DNA of 12,707 nucleotides from Pseudomonadota bacterium (GTDB lineage Bacteria; Pseudomonadota; Alphaproteobacteria; Ferrovibrionales; Ferrovibrionaceae). Where the stretch lies: NCBI GenBank assembly GCA_023433835.1, contig JAEYTW010000026.1, forward strand, positions 1-12,707, given 5' to 3'. Below, piece by piece: positions 1-6,706 of this stretch. The translations under genes were made by a program, and so were the position numbers. How positions within the stretch are numbered: position 1 is the stretch's first letter; the number at the start of each line of letters is the position of its first letter. The notes below the pieces were generated by a model. It was given only the letters and a program-made list of their open reading frames with translations. It was not told where the DNA came from and did not search any database.

Positions 1-1
1 T

Positions 2-850
2 GAGGGGCTGCTCGCCCCGCGGCGCGGGGCCGCGCCGCCGGGGGGGGGCGACAATCCGACCACCGTGCTGCTGACGCCCGGACAGTACAATTCGGCCTAT
101 TTCGAACATGCCTTCCTTGCCCAGGAAATGGGCATCGAACTGGTGCAGGGCGCCGATCTGTTCGTCGACGGCGGCTTCGTCTACATGCGCACGACCCGCG
201 GCCGCGCCCGCGTCGACGTGATCTACCGCCGCATCGACGACGACTTCCTCGATCCTCTGGCCTTCAACCCGACCTCGGTGCTGGGCGTGCCGGGCCTGCT
301 TGCCGCCTACCGCATGGGCAACGTCACCATCGCCAACGCCATCGGCGGCGGCGTGGCCGACGACAAGGCCGTCTATGCCTACATGCCCGACATCATCCGC
401 TTCTACCTGGGGGCCGAGCCGATCCTGAAGAACGTGCCGACCTACCAGCTGCGCAAGCCCGACGACCTGGCCTATGTCCTCGACAATCTCGAGGAACTGG
501 TGGTCAAGGAAGTCCACGGCTCGGGCGGCTACGGCATGCTGGTCGGCCCCAGCGCCAGCAAGGCCGAGGTCGAGGCGTTCCGCGCCAAGATCAAGGCTGA
601 CCCGTCGGGTTTCATCGCCCAGCCGACGCTGGCCCTGTCGACCTGCCCGACCTATGTCGAAAGCGGCGTGGCCCCGCGCCATGTCGACCTGCGCCCCTAT
701 GTGCTGTGCGGCCGCACCATCCAGGTGGTGCCCGGCGCCTTGACCCGCGTGGCGCTGCGCGAGGGATCGCTCGTGGTCAATTCGAGCCAGGGCGGCGGCA
801 CGAAGGATACCTGGGTGGTGGAGGAAGGCCATGCTGGCACGCGCCGCTGA
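2..850 (+). CDS. Circularly permuted ATP-grasp protein, C-terminal part (5' end outside window)
   Basis: The frame is open from base 2 with no stop, so the gene starts before the window; the GTG at 65 is only the first internal start-type codon. The visible 282 residues match the C-terminal part of the circularly permuted ATP-grasp family (DUF404/DUF407, CP_ATPgrasp_2), usually about 470-480 residues, so roughly 190 are missing. Diagnostic stretches are LLTPGQYNSAYFEHAFLAQ just after GTG65, the glycine-rich nucleotide loop VVKEVHGSGGYG (about residues 167-178 of the visible part), RHVDLRPYVLCG, and NSSQGGGTKDTW starting near residue 260, where the Asn is a likely metal ligand. Family knowledge suggests an ATP-dependent carboxylate-amine ligase making an amide or peptide bond, cytoplasmic; the substrate is unknown. 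It overlaps the next gene by 20 bp. The first 60 bases include a run of nine G (40-48) encoding an unusual Gly/Pro/Ala stretch. Confidence 0.93.
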   Translation, partial: EGLLAPRRGAAPPGGGDNPTTVLLTPGQYNSAYFEHAFLAQEMGIELVQGADLFVDGGFVYMRTTRGRARVDVIYRRIDDDFLDPLAFNPTSVLGVPGLLAAYRMGNVTIANAIGGGVADDKAVYAYMPDIIRFYLGAEPILKNVPTYQLRKPDDLAYVLDNLEELVVKEVHGSGGYGMLVGPSASKAEVEAFRAKIKADPSGFIAQPTLALSTCPTYVESGVAPRHVDLRPYVLCGRTIQVVPGALTRVALREGSLVVNSSQGGGTKDTWVVEEGHAGTRR

Positions 851-1784
851 CAATTTCTTCTGGATGGCCCGCTATGTCGAGCGGGCCGAGAACGTCGCCC
901 GCCTGCTCGCCTCGTGCCACCAGATCGGCATGCTGCCGGGCGGCGAGGCGTCGGGCCAGTCGGGCCAGCTGTCGGAGTGGGAAACCCCGCTCTACATGAC
1001 GGGCACGGCCGACGATTTCATGCGCCGCTACGACAGCGTCACGCCGGGCCGGGTGCTGGCCTACATGATCCTGGAGCGCGACAATCTGTCGGCGATCCGC
1101 TCATCGCTGCTGCTGGCGCGCGAGAATGCGCGGGCGACGCGGCACCTGTTGTCGTCCGACCTGTGGGAAACGCTGAACCAGACCTGGCTGGCGGTGGCCG
1201 AGCTCGACTACGACCAGCTGCGCCGCGACGGCATCCAGGAACGGCTGGAATGGGTGCGCGACCGCTCGCACATGTTCCGCGGCGCGCTCTACGGCTCGAT
1301 GCGGCGGGCGGAAGGTTTCTCCTTCGCGAGCCTCGGCACCGCGGTCGAGCGGGCCGACTCCACCGCGCGACTTTTGCGGGTGAAGTGGGACACGCTGGTC
1401 CAGCGCGACCTGCCACACGGGGTCAAGGCGCGGCCCGACTATTACCGTACCGCGGTTCTGCTCAATGCGCTGTCGGCCTACAAGAGCTATCGCGAGACCT
1501 ATGCCTCCAACCTCGACTTCGCCAAGCTGGCCGAGCTGATCATCCTGCGCGAGGACATGCCGCGCGCGCTGATGGCCTCGCTGACCGAGATCGAGGATCT
1601 GCTGCGGCGCCTCGATCCGGCCGCCCAGCCGCTGGGAGCCGTCCGCGCGCTGCGCCAGCGTCTGCGCTCGATCCAGGTGGCGGACCTGATGCGCATCGGC
1701 ATCAAGCGCTTCCTCGACGAATTCACCGTCGAGGTCGGCCGCATCGCCTCGCAGATCCAGAACACGTTCCTGGTGGTTTCATGA
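831..1784 (+). CDS. Alpha-E domain protein (DUF403)
   Basis: A 317-residue protein starting with the family's signature N-terminus MLARAADNFFWMARYVERAE, followed by an almost entirely helical sequence. The size fits the usual 310-320 residues of alpha-E (DUF403) proteins. The start is fixed by that signature and by a GAGGAAGG ribosome binding site at about 821-828, inside the end of the ATP-grasp gene. Family knowledge: these proteins are encoded next to permuted ATP-grasp ligases and transglutaminase-like peptidases, and are thought to be partners or scaffolds of the ligase; no catalytic residues are recognised. The stop overlaps the next start as ATGA (1781-1784), which implies translational coupling. 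The family call is secure; the biochemical role is not known. Confidence 0.93.
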   Translation: MLARAADNFFWMARYVERAENVARLLASCHQIGMLPGGEASGQSGQLSEWETPLYMTGTADDFMRRYDSVTPGRVLAYMILERDNLSAIRSSLLLARENARATRHLLSSDLWETLNQTWLAVAELDYDQLRRDGIQERLEWVRDRSHMFRGALYGSMRRAEGFSFASLGTAVERADSTARLLRVKWDTLVQRDLPHGVKARPDYYRTAVLLNALSAYKSYRETYASNLDFAKLAELIILREDMPRALMASLTEIEDLLRRLDPAAQPLGAVRALRQRLRSIQVADLMRIGIKRFLDEFTVEVGRIASQIQNTFLVVS

Positions 1785-2578
1785 GAATCGCGATCCGGCA
1801 CGAAACCCGTTATCGCCTGGCCGAGAAGGCGCGCCGCACGGTGCAGTACCTGCGGCTGTCGCCGCGGCACGATCGCTGCCAGTCGGTCGTCTCCTGGTCG
1901 GTCGAGGGTTTCCCCGATCTCAGCACTTGGCGCGACGGCTTCGGCAACATCGTCCATCTCGCCTGCAACAACGAGCCGCATGACGAGGTGGTCGTGGTCG
2001 TCGACGGCGTGGTCGACACCATCGATACCCATGGCGTGCTGCCGCTCGATGACGGCCTGCCGCCGCGCATGTTCCTGCGCGAGACGCCGCTGACCAAAGT
2101 GACGCCCGAAATCGTCGCCTTCGCCAACGAGAACGCCCAGCGTGGGGCCGACGGCGATCTCGCCGCGCTGCACCGGCTGATGGCGGCGCTGGCAATCAAG
2201 GTCGAATACACTCGTGGCCATACCGACGTGAACACGACGGCGGCCGAGGCGCTGGCCCTGGGCCGCGGCGTCTGCCAGGACCATGCGCATCTGTTCATCG
2301 CCTGTGCCCGCGTCCTCGGCATTCCCTGCCGCTACGTCTCGGGCTATATCGTCGACATCGATCCGGGCGCGGCCAGCCATGCCTGGGCGGAAGCCTTCGT
2401 CGACGGCCTGGGCTGGGTGTCGTTCGATGCGGCCAACAAGCGGTCGGCGACCGATGCCTATGTCCGGCTTGCCGTCGGTTACGACTATGCGTCGGGCAGC
2501 CCGATCACCGGCCGGCGGCTGGGGGGCCCCGGCGAGGATCTATCGGTCAGCTTGCAGGTGCAGCAGCTTCAAAGCTAA
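1781..2578 (+). CDS. Transglutaminase-like cysteine peptidase
   Basis: A 265-residue protein with the bacterial transglutaminase N-terminal domain first (MRIAIRHETRYRL, beta-rich, about residues 1-90), then a transglutaminase-like papain-fold core. The catalytic triad is visible: Cys165 in GRGVCQDHAHLF, His200 in ASHAWAEAF and Asp216 in VSFDAANK. The GVCxDxAHLF and SHAWAE motifs are classical for the family. The start at 1781 is chosen because it begins the conserved HETRY motif and forms a 4-bp ATGA overlap with the alpha-E gene; the frame is open much further upstream but that part is out-of-frame alpha-E sequence. No signal peptide is seen, so it is probably cytoplasmic. In this gene neighbourhood it is likely an amide- or isopeptide-hydrolysing enzyme, possibly opposing the ATP-grasp ligase (inference). 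Confidence 0.94.
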   Translation: MRIAIRHETRYRLAEKARRTVQYLRLSPRHDRCQSVVSWSVEGFPDLSTWRDGFGNIVHLACNNEPHDEVVVVVDGVVDTIDTHGVLPLDDGLPPRMFLRETPLTKVTPEIVAFANENAQRGADGDLAALHRLMAALAIKVEYTRGHTDVNTTAAEALALGRGVCQDHAHLFIACARVLGIPCRYVSGYIVDIDPGAASHAWAEAFVDGLGWVSFDAANKRSATDAYVRLAVGYDYASGSPITGRRLGGPGEDLSVSLQVQQLQS

Positions 2579-2589
2579 AACATGGCCCC

Positions 2590-3333
2590 ATGACCTATTG
2601 TCTGGGCATGAGGCTCGCCGCCGGCCTCGTTTTCGTGTCGGATTCCCGCACCAATGCGGGTGTCGATTCGGTTGCGACCTTCCGCAAGTGCTTCGTCTTC
2701 GACGAGGCCGAGGACAGGGCCATCGTGGTGCTGACCGCCGGCAACCTGGCGGTGACGCAGGCCGTCATCGCGCTCCTGGAAGATCGCGCGGCGTCGCAGG
2801 ACGCCGCCGTCAGCATCTATGCCGCCACCTCGATGTTCGAGGTGGCGCGCATCGTCGGCGACGCGGTGCGCGAGATCGACGCCCGCGACGGCGAGCATCT
2901 GCAGAAGCACGGCTCGGAATTCAACGCCTCGTTCATCGTCGGCGGCCAGATCGCCGGGCGGCGCGTTCGGCTCTACCATCTCTATTCCGCCGGCAACTTC
3001 ATCGAGGCGACCGAGGAGACGCCGTTCTTCCAGATCGGCGAGACCAAATACGGCAAGCCGATCATCGAACGGGTGCTGACCTACGATACCGCGCTGATCA
3101 AGGCCGCCAAATGCGCGCTGGTATCCTTCGACTCGACGATCAAGTCGAACCTGTCGGTCGCCCCGCCGCTGGACATGGTGATCATCCCGGCCGACCGGCC
3201 GAAGGACCTGCGGAAATACCGTATCGGGGACAGCGATACCTATTTCCGTAACATCCGGACCCTGTGGGGCGAAGGGCTGAACCAGGTGTTCACGACGCTT
3301 CCCGACCCCGACTGGCTCGATCCCACTTTGTGA
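2590..3333 (+). CDS. anbu: Anbu, proteasome-like N-terminal threonine peptidase
   Basis: A 247-residue member of the Anbu (ancestral beta-subunit) family of the proteasome/HslV Ntn-hydrolase superfamily. The sequence begins M-T-Y-C-L-G, so removal of Met1 would expose Thr2 as the nucleophile. Asp18 (VSDSRTNAG) and Lys33 (ATFRK) sit at the spacing expected for the proteasomal Thr1-Asp17-Lys33 active site. SDSRTNAGVD is a strong Anbu signature. Length is typical (about 240-250). It starts 11 bp after the transglutaminase stop with no clear Shine-Dalgarno sequence, so it may depend on coupling. Family knowledge: Anbu assembles into open-ring or lock-washer oligomers, its physiological substrate is unknown, and it is recurrently encoded with the three genes upstream. 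Cytoplasmic. No terminator-like hairpin is seen in the 77 bp behind it. Confidence 0.94.
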   Translation: MTYCLGMRLAAGLVFVSDSRTNAGVDSVATFRKCFVFDEAEDRAIVVLTAGNLAVTQAVIALLEDRAASQDAAVSIYAATSMFEVARIVGDAVREIDARDGEHLQKHGSEFNASFIVGGQIAGRRVRLYHLYSAGNFIEATEETPFFQIGETKYGKPIIERVLTYDTALIKAAKCALVSFDSTIKSNLSVAPPLDMVIIPADRPKDLRKYRIGDSDTYFRNIRTLWGEGLNQVFTTLPDPDWLDPTL

Positions 3334-3410
3334 CCTGACAACTCGTTACAAGAACCGACCCCTCGATACCCCAATACCTCCAATAATGGGAAAACGGATG
3401 GAGGGACGCG

Positions 3411-4160
3411 ATGAGTCGGTTGACGCTGACGATGCTGGTGCTGGTCTTTCTGACGCTGGCGCCCGGCGTGCGGGCCGAGCCCGTGTCGCTTGTCACCGGC
3501 GACAATTACCGGCCCTATGCCGATCGGTCGCTGCCCGGCGGCGGCCTGCTCGCGATCCTGGTGCGCAAGGTCTTCGCCGAGATGGGCAAGGAGGCCGAGA
3601 TCGAGTTCCTGCCGTGGAAACGCGGTTATCGCGACATGCTCACCCATGATTTCGTCGGCAGCTTTCCCTACCGCCAGTCGGATAACCGGACGGACGAGAT
3701 CCTCTATTCGGCCCCGCTGATTTCGGGCCGCAGCGTCGCGGTGGTGCGCGAGGGCGCAGGCTGGACACTGCCGGGGCTGGCCCAAGCAAGGCCGCGGGTC
3801 TGCCGGGCCGGCGGCTATTCCAGCTATTTCGACGACCTGCTGCGCGACGGCCAGGCCCGGCTGATCGAGCCGGCCGACATCGACGAATGCCTGCGCATGA
3901 TCGGCGCGAACCGCGCCGACGTCATGTCGCTGGACCAGCTCGTCTTCACCGCCACCCGGGCCACCACCTTCATCGAGGCGCCGTTGTCGACGCTGGCCCT
4001 GCCGACGACGGAGGGCACGCTGCACTTCGTCGTCGCCCGCGACCTGCCGGGGGCCAATCGGCTGATCGGCGACTTCAACGCCGCGCTGGCCCGCCTCAAC
4101 GGCGACGGCTGGGTCGCCGAATTGCTGAAGCGCTATACGCTGGCGGCCATGGCGCCCTGA
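3411..4160 (+). CDS. Periplasmic family-3 solute-binding protein, orphan
   Basis: A 249-residue exported protein. Residues 1-23 form a Sec signal peptide: MSRLTLTMLVLVFLTLAPG followed by VRA, with likely cleavage before EP. The mature part begins VSLVTGDNYRPYADRSLPGGG and continues as a two-lobed SBP_bac_3-type fold, as in amino-acid ABC binding proteins. GGLLAILVRKVFAEMG and LPWKRGYRDML are typical of the short orphan versions. The start is supported by GGAGGGA about 6-10 bp upstream. There is no adjacent permease or ATPase gene of the amino-acid type, so the ligand cannot be named and the protein may serve a distant transporter or a sensor. It faces the next gene tail to tail with 7 bp between the stops. 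The fold call is solid; the ligand is unknown. Confidence 0.85.
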   Translation: MSRLTLTMLVLVFLTLAPGVRAEPVSLVTGDNYRPYADRSLPGGGLLAILVRKVFAEMGKEAEIEFLPWKRGYRDMLTHDFVGSFPYRQSDNRTDEILYSAPLISGRSVAVVREGAGWTLPGLAQARPRVCRAGGYSSYFDDLLRDGQARLIEPADIDECLRMIGANRADVMSLDQLVFTATRATTFIEAPLSTLALPTTEGTLHFVVARDLPGANRLIGDFNAALARLNGDGWVAELLKRYTLAAMAP

Positions 4161-4167
4161 GGTGCCG

Positions 4168-4905
4168 TCAGCTGCCGCCCCCCATGCGCGCAAAATGCCG
4201 GGCAATGATATCGTTGGCCACTCCGCTGTCGTGCAGCGACCGTACGGCGTCATTCAACTTCGCGGCTTCGGCGGTCGATGAAAATGCCGGCGAAAATTGC
4301 AGGACAAGCAAGGTTTTGGTCAGGAGAACCCGTTGTCCGAATGCGGCGGCGGCATTGCGGGCGCGGACCAGTGCCTCCAACGTCACCATCGATCCGACCG
4401 CGGCATCGACCCGGCCGGCCTCGGCCATCATGATGGCCTGGTCGTAGCCGTCGACGAGGTACTTCTGGAAACTCAGGTCGCTGTCGAACGGCTCGCCGAT
4501 CAACAGGCCGCGCGTCCACGCGACGGTTTTCCCGGTGAGGTCGGCCGGACCCTCGATTCGCGCGCGGCTGCCGACCAGCAGGCCATAGTCCAGTTCGGCA
4601 AATACCGCGCCCGGGATCACGCGATCGGCACGGGATGCCGTCCATGATGTGATCGTGAACTGGCAATGGTCGTTCTGGAGGTCATGCAGGACACGCGGCA
4701 GCGGCGTGATCTCCTGCCGGATTTCGAGGCCGGTCTCTGCCATCAGACGACCGGCAACCTCCGGATAGATGCCGCCGTTGCCGGACTTTTGTCCCCACGG
4801 GGGCTCGTCGATGATGCAGGCAACGATCGGCGCCGCCTGTGCCGGAAGGGCCGAGAGCCAGATGGCCGCCAGCAGCATGCCGGCAGCGAAAAGGGACGCC
4901 CGCAT
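4168..4905 (-). CDS. Periplasmic family-3 solute-binding protein, orphan
   Basis: A 245-residue exported protein with a Sec signal peptide (MRASLFAAGMLLAAIWLSAL, then PAQA before APIV) and an SBP_bac_3-like mature domain starting IVACIIDEPPWGQ. The frame stays open to an ATG at 4944, but 4905 is preferred: it begins the signal peptide and has an AAGGGG ribosome binding site at 4916-4911. That site lies in the 3' arm of a 15-bp RNA hairpin (4912-4947), so translation may be controlled. It lies 81 bp downstream of nrtD on the same strand without a strong terminator between them, so read-through from the nitrate operon is possible. It is not closely similar to its convergent neighbour. Ligand unknown. 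Confidence 0.85.
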   Translation of the reverse strand: MRASLFAAGMLLAAIWLSALPAQAAPIVACIIDEPPWGQKSGNGGIYPEVAGRLMAETGLEIRQEITPLPRVLHDLQNDHCQFTITSWTASRADRVIPGAVFAELDYGLLVGSRARIEGPADLTGKTVAWTRGLLIGEPFDSDLSFQKYLVDGYDQAIMMAEAGRVDAAVGSMVTLEALVRARNAAAAFGQRVLLTKTLLVLQFSPAFSSTAEAAKLNDAVRSLHDSGVANDIIARHFARMGGGS

Positions 4906-4911
4906 GATAGC

Positions 4912-4947
4912 CCCTTGTGCCATGAAGACCATTTCATAGCACAAGGG
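4912..4947 (-). promoter_or_regulatory. RNA hairpin occluding the ribosome binding site
   Basis: On the minus strand CCCTTGTGCTATGAA pairs with TTCATGGCACAAGGG over 15 consecutive pairs (14 Watson-Crick and one U-G wobble) around the six-base loop ATGGTC. The 3' arm contains AAGGG of the AAGGGG Shine-Dalgarno of the solute-binding protein gene that starts at 4905. The wobble position is a C-A mismatch if read on the plus strand, so the structure is better formed in minus-strand RNA, which argues for an RNA rather than an operator function. The loop has A at position 1 and G at position 4, the pattern of ANTAR targets, but no second hexaloop hairpin is found beside it. Confidence 0.6.
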
Positions 4948-4986
4948 ATGCGGGTACTGCCTGCGGCGAATTGCCCTGAAGGGCGA

Positions 4987-5784
4987 TCAGGCGGCCAGGC
5001 TGGGCGCCCGCTGGCGGGCGTAGAGGAATTCCAGCACGGCCGAGCGGCAGCGGATATAGGTCGGGTCGGCCGCAAGGTCGAGGCGGCGGCGCGGCCGGCC
5101 GAGCGGTACGTCCAGGATTTCGCCGATCGTCGCCGCCGGGCCGTTGGTCATCATCACGATGCGGTCCGACAGCAGCACGGCCTCGTCGACGTCGTGGGTG
5201 ATCATCAGCACGGTATTGCCGAGCTTCTGGTGGATCTCCATCACCGAATCCTGCAGATGGGCGCGGGTCAGCGCGTCGAGCGCGCCGAACGGCTCGTCCA
5301 GCAGCAGGACTTTCGGCTCCATCGCCAGGGCTCTGGCGATGCCCACGCGCTGTTTCATGCCGCCCGAGATCTCGCCCGGCCGCTTGTCGCGGGCATGGGC
5401 CATCTGCACCAGTTCCAGGTTGTGCATGATCCAGCCGTCGCGCTCGGCCTTGGTCCGGGTCGAGCGGAATACCTTGTCGACCGCGAGCTTGACGTTGTCG
5501 TAGACGGTCAGCCAGGGCAGCAGCGAATGGTTCTGGAACACCACGGCACGGTCGGGGCCGGGCGCGTTGACTTCCCGGCCTTCGAGCAGCACGCCGCCGC
5601 GGGTGGCGCGCAACAGGCCCGCCACGATGTTCAGAAGTGTCGACTTGCCACAGCCGGAATGGCCGATGATCGAGATGTATTCGCCCTTGGCGATGCGCAA
5701 GCTGACATCGCGCAGAACCTCGGTCGTCGCGGGCCCGCGCTGGAAAACCTGATCGATATGGTCGATAGCGAGATAGTCGGTCAT
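4987..5784 (-). CDS. nrtD: Nitrate-type ABC transporter ATP-binding protein
   Basis: A 265-residue cytoplasmic ABC ATPase of the nitrate/sulfonate/taurine importer class. Walker A is GHSGCGKST (41-49), the Q-loop is VVFQNHSLLPWLTV (Q84), the signature is SGGMKQRVGIARAL (from 140), Walker B is VLLLDEP (159-165) followed by FGALD, and the H-loop is THDVDEA (H197). VVFQNHSLLPWLTVYDNV is characteristic of NrtD/NrtC-type proteins. The start at 5784 is chosen over the longer open frame because MTDYLAIDHIDQVFQ is the normal beginning and GAGGAT lies just upstream. It lacks the extra C-terminal binding domain of cyanobacterial NrtC. It follows nrtB after 14 bp and is the last gene of the operon. A weak hairpin (GCCC-TTCA-GGGC, 4984-4973) follows the stop without a T-tract. 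Nitrate as substrate is inferred from the nasS-nasT context. Confidence 0.93.
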   Translation of the reverse strand: MTDYLAIDHIDQVFQRGPATTEVLRDVSLRIAKGEYISIIGHSGCGKSTLLNIVAGLLRATRGGVLLEGREVNAPGPDRAVVFQNHSLLPWLTVYDNVKLAVDKVFRSTRTKAERDGWIMHNLELVQMAHARDKRPGEISGGMKQRVGIARALAMEPKVLLLDEPFGALDALTRAHLQDSVMEIHQKLGNTVLMITHDVDEAVLLSDRIVMMTNGPAATIGEILDVPLGRPRRRLDLAADPTYIRCRSAVLEFLYARQRAPSLAA

Positions 5785-5798
5785 GGCGTGATCCTCGT

Positions 5799-6683
5799 TC
5801 AGGCGGCGCGGGCGGCGAAGCGGCCGATCAGGGCGATCAGGCGGTCGAGGCAGAACCCGACGAGGCCGACATAGACCAGGGCCACGACGATGTCGGAGAT
5901 CAGCGACGAGTTCCAGGCATCCCAGATGAAGAAGCCGATGCCGACGCCGCCGATCAGCATCTCGGCGGCGACGATGGCAAGCCAGGACAGGCCGATGCCG
6001 ATGCGCAGGCCGGTGAAAATGTAGGGCGCGGCCGCCGGCAGCATGATCTTGGCGAAATATTCGATGCCGCCGAGCCGCACGACCCTGGCGACGTTGCGGT
6101 AATCCTCCGGGATGTTGCGCACGCCGACGGCGGTATTGATGATGATCGGCCATATCGCGGTGATGAAGATGACGAAGATCGCCGAGGGCTGGCCGTCGCG
6201 GAAGGCGGCCAGGGAGATCGGCAGCCAGGCCAGCGGGGGCACGGTGCGCAGCACCTGGAAGATCGGATCCAGGCCCCGCATGGCCCAGACGCTCTGCCCG
6301 ATCAGCACGCCCAGCGCGATGCCGGCAACGGCGGCGAGCAGATAGCCCAGCGCCACGCGCTGGAGGCTGGCGAAGATATGCCAGAACAATCCCTTGTCGA
6401 GCCCGCCGCGGTCGTAAAACGGATGGGCGATCAATTCCCAGCTGTCGGCGACCAGCTTGGTCGGCGAGGGCAAGGCGGAAGTGGGCGAGCCTGCCGCCAG
6501 CTGCCAGATCGCAATCAGTACGGCCAGCATGACCAGCGGTGGGACCAAACGGGTCGCCGCCGCTGCGGCCATCGGCTTCACCCGGTCGCGCAGAATATCC
6601 GGCTGGCGGCGGGGTAGTGCGAAGAGGGCGGCGCCGCGGCCGGCAGTGGCCGGCGTCTCGAAGTTCCGGGCGGGCATCGACAT
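5799..6683 (-). CDS. nrtB: Nitrate-type ABC transporter permease
   Basis: A 294-residue inner-membrane permease of the NrtB/SsuC class. After an N-terminal cytoplasmic stretch (1-45), hydrophobic segments lie at about 46-65, 105-130, 165-186, 222-245 and 262-286. The EAA loop that contacts the ATPase is in EYFAKIMLPAAAPYIFTGLR (208-227), preceded by GVRNIPEDYRNVARVVRLGG, typical for nitrate permeases. The start at 6683 has GGAAGGAAG upstream; the frame is open further upstream but that sequence is the out-of-frame end of nrtA. It sits 23 bp after nrtA and 14 bp before nrtD, so it is co-transcribed. Presumably a homodimer with two NrtD subunits. Taurine or sulfonate transport is the alternative for this superfamily, but the regulators upstream point to nitrate. 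Confidence 0.93.
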   Translation of the reverse strand: MSMPARNFETPATAGRGAALFALPRRQPDILRDRVKPMAAAAATRLVPPLVMLAVLIAIWQLAAGSPTSALPSPTKLVADSWELIAHPFYDRGGLDKGLFWHIFASLQRVALGYLLAAVAGIALGVLIGQSVWAMRGLDPIFQVLRTVPPLAWLPISLAAFRDGQPSAIFVIFITAIWPIIINTAVGVRNIPEDYRNVARVVRLGGIEYFAKIMLPAAAPYIFTGLRIGIGLSWLAIVAAEMLIGGVGIGFFIWDAWNSSLISDIVVALVYVGLVGFCLDRLIALIGRFAARAA

Positions 6684-6706
6684 GGGATGATCTTCCTTCC
6701 AGGGCG

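Noticed and set aside
914..1780. Upstream extension of the transglutaminase frame (open from 914)
   Set aside because: The extension is an Arg/Ala/Gly-rich out-of-frame reading of the alpha-E gene; the true start at 1781 begins the conserved HETRY motif.
3334..3410. Promoter for the first binding-protein gene
   Set aside because: TTACAA at 3346 and AATAAT at 3382 look like promoter boxes, but the 30-bp spacing is wrong.
4151..4166. GGCGCC-CTGA-GGTGCC hairpin between the convergent binding-protein genes
   Set aside because: Six pairs including one G-U and no T-tract on either strand; chance structure is likely in this GC-rich DNA.
4906..4944. Alternative start of the solute-binding protein at 4944
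   Set aside because: It would put 13 residues before the signal peptide and start within the hairpin arm; 4905 has AAGGGG at good spacing.
4973..4984. Hairpin after nrtD as an operon terminator
   Set aside because: Only a 4-bp stem (GCCC/GGGC) with no T-tract, so it is too weak to annotate.
4666..5874. 402-residue plus-strand open frame over nrtD and its downstream gene
   Set aside because: It is antisense to clear ABC ATPase motifs and shows the His/Gln/Gly-rich composition typical of GC-rich antisense frames.
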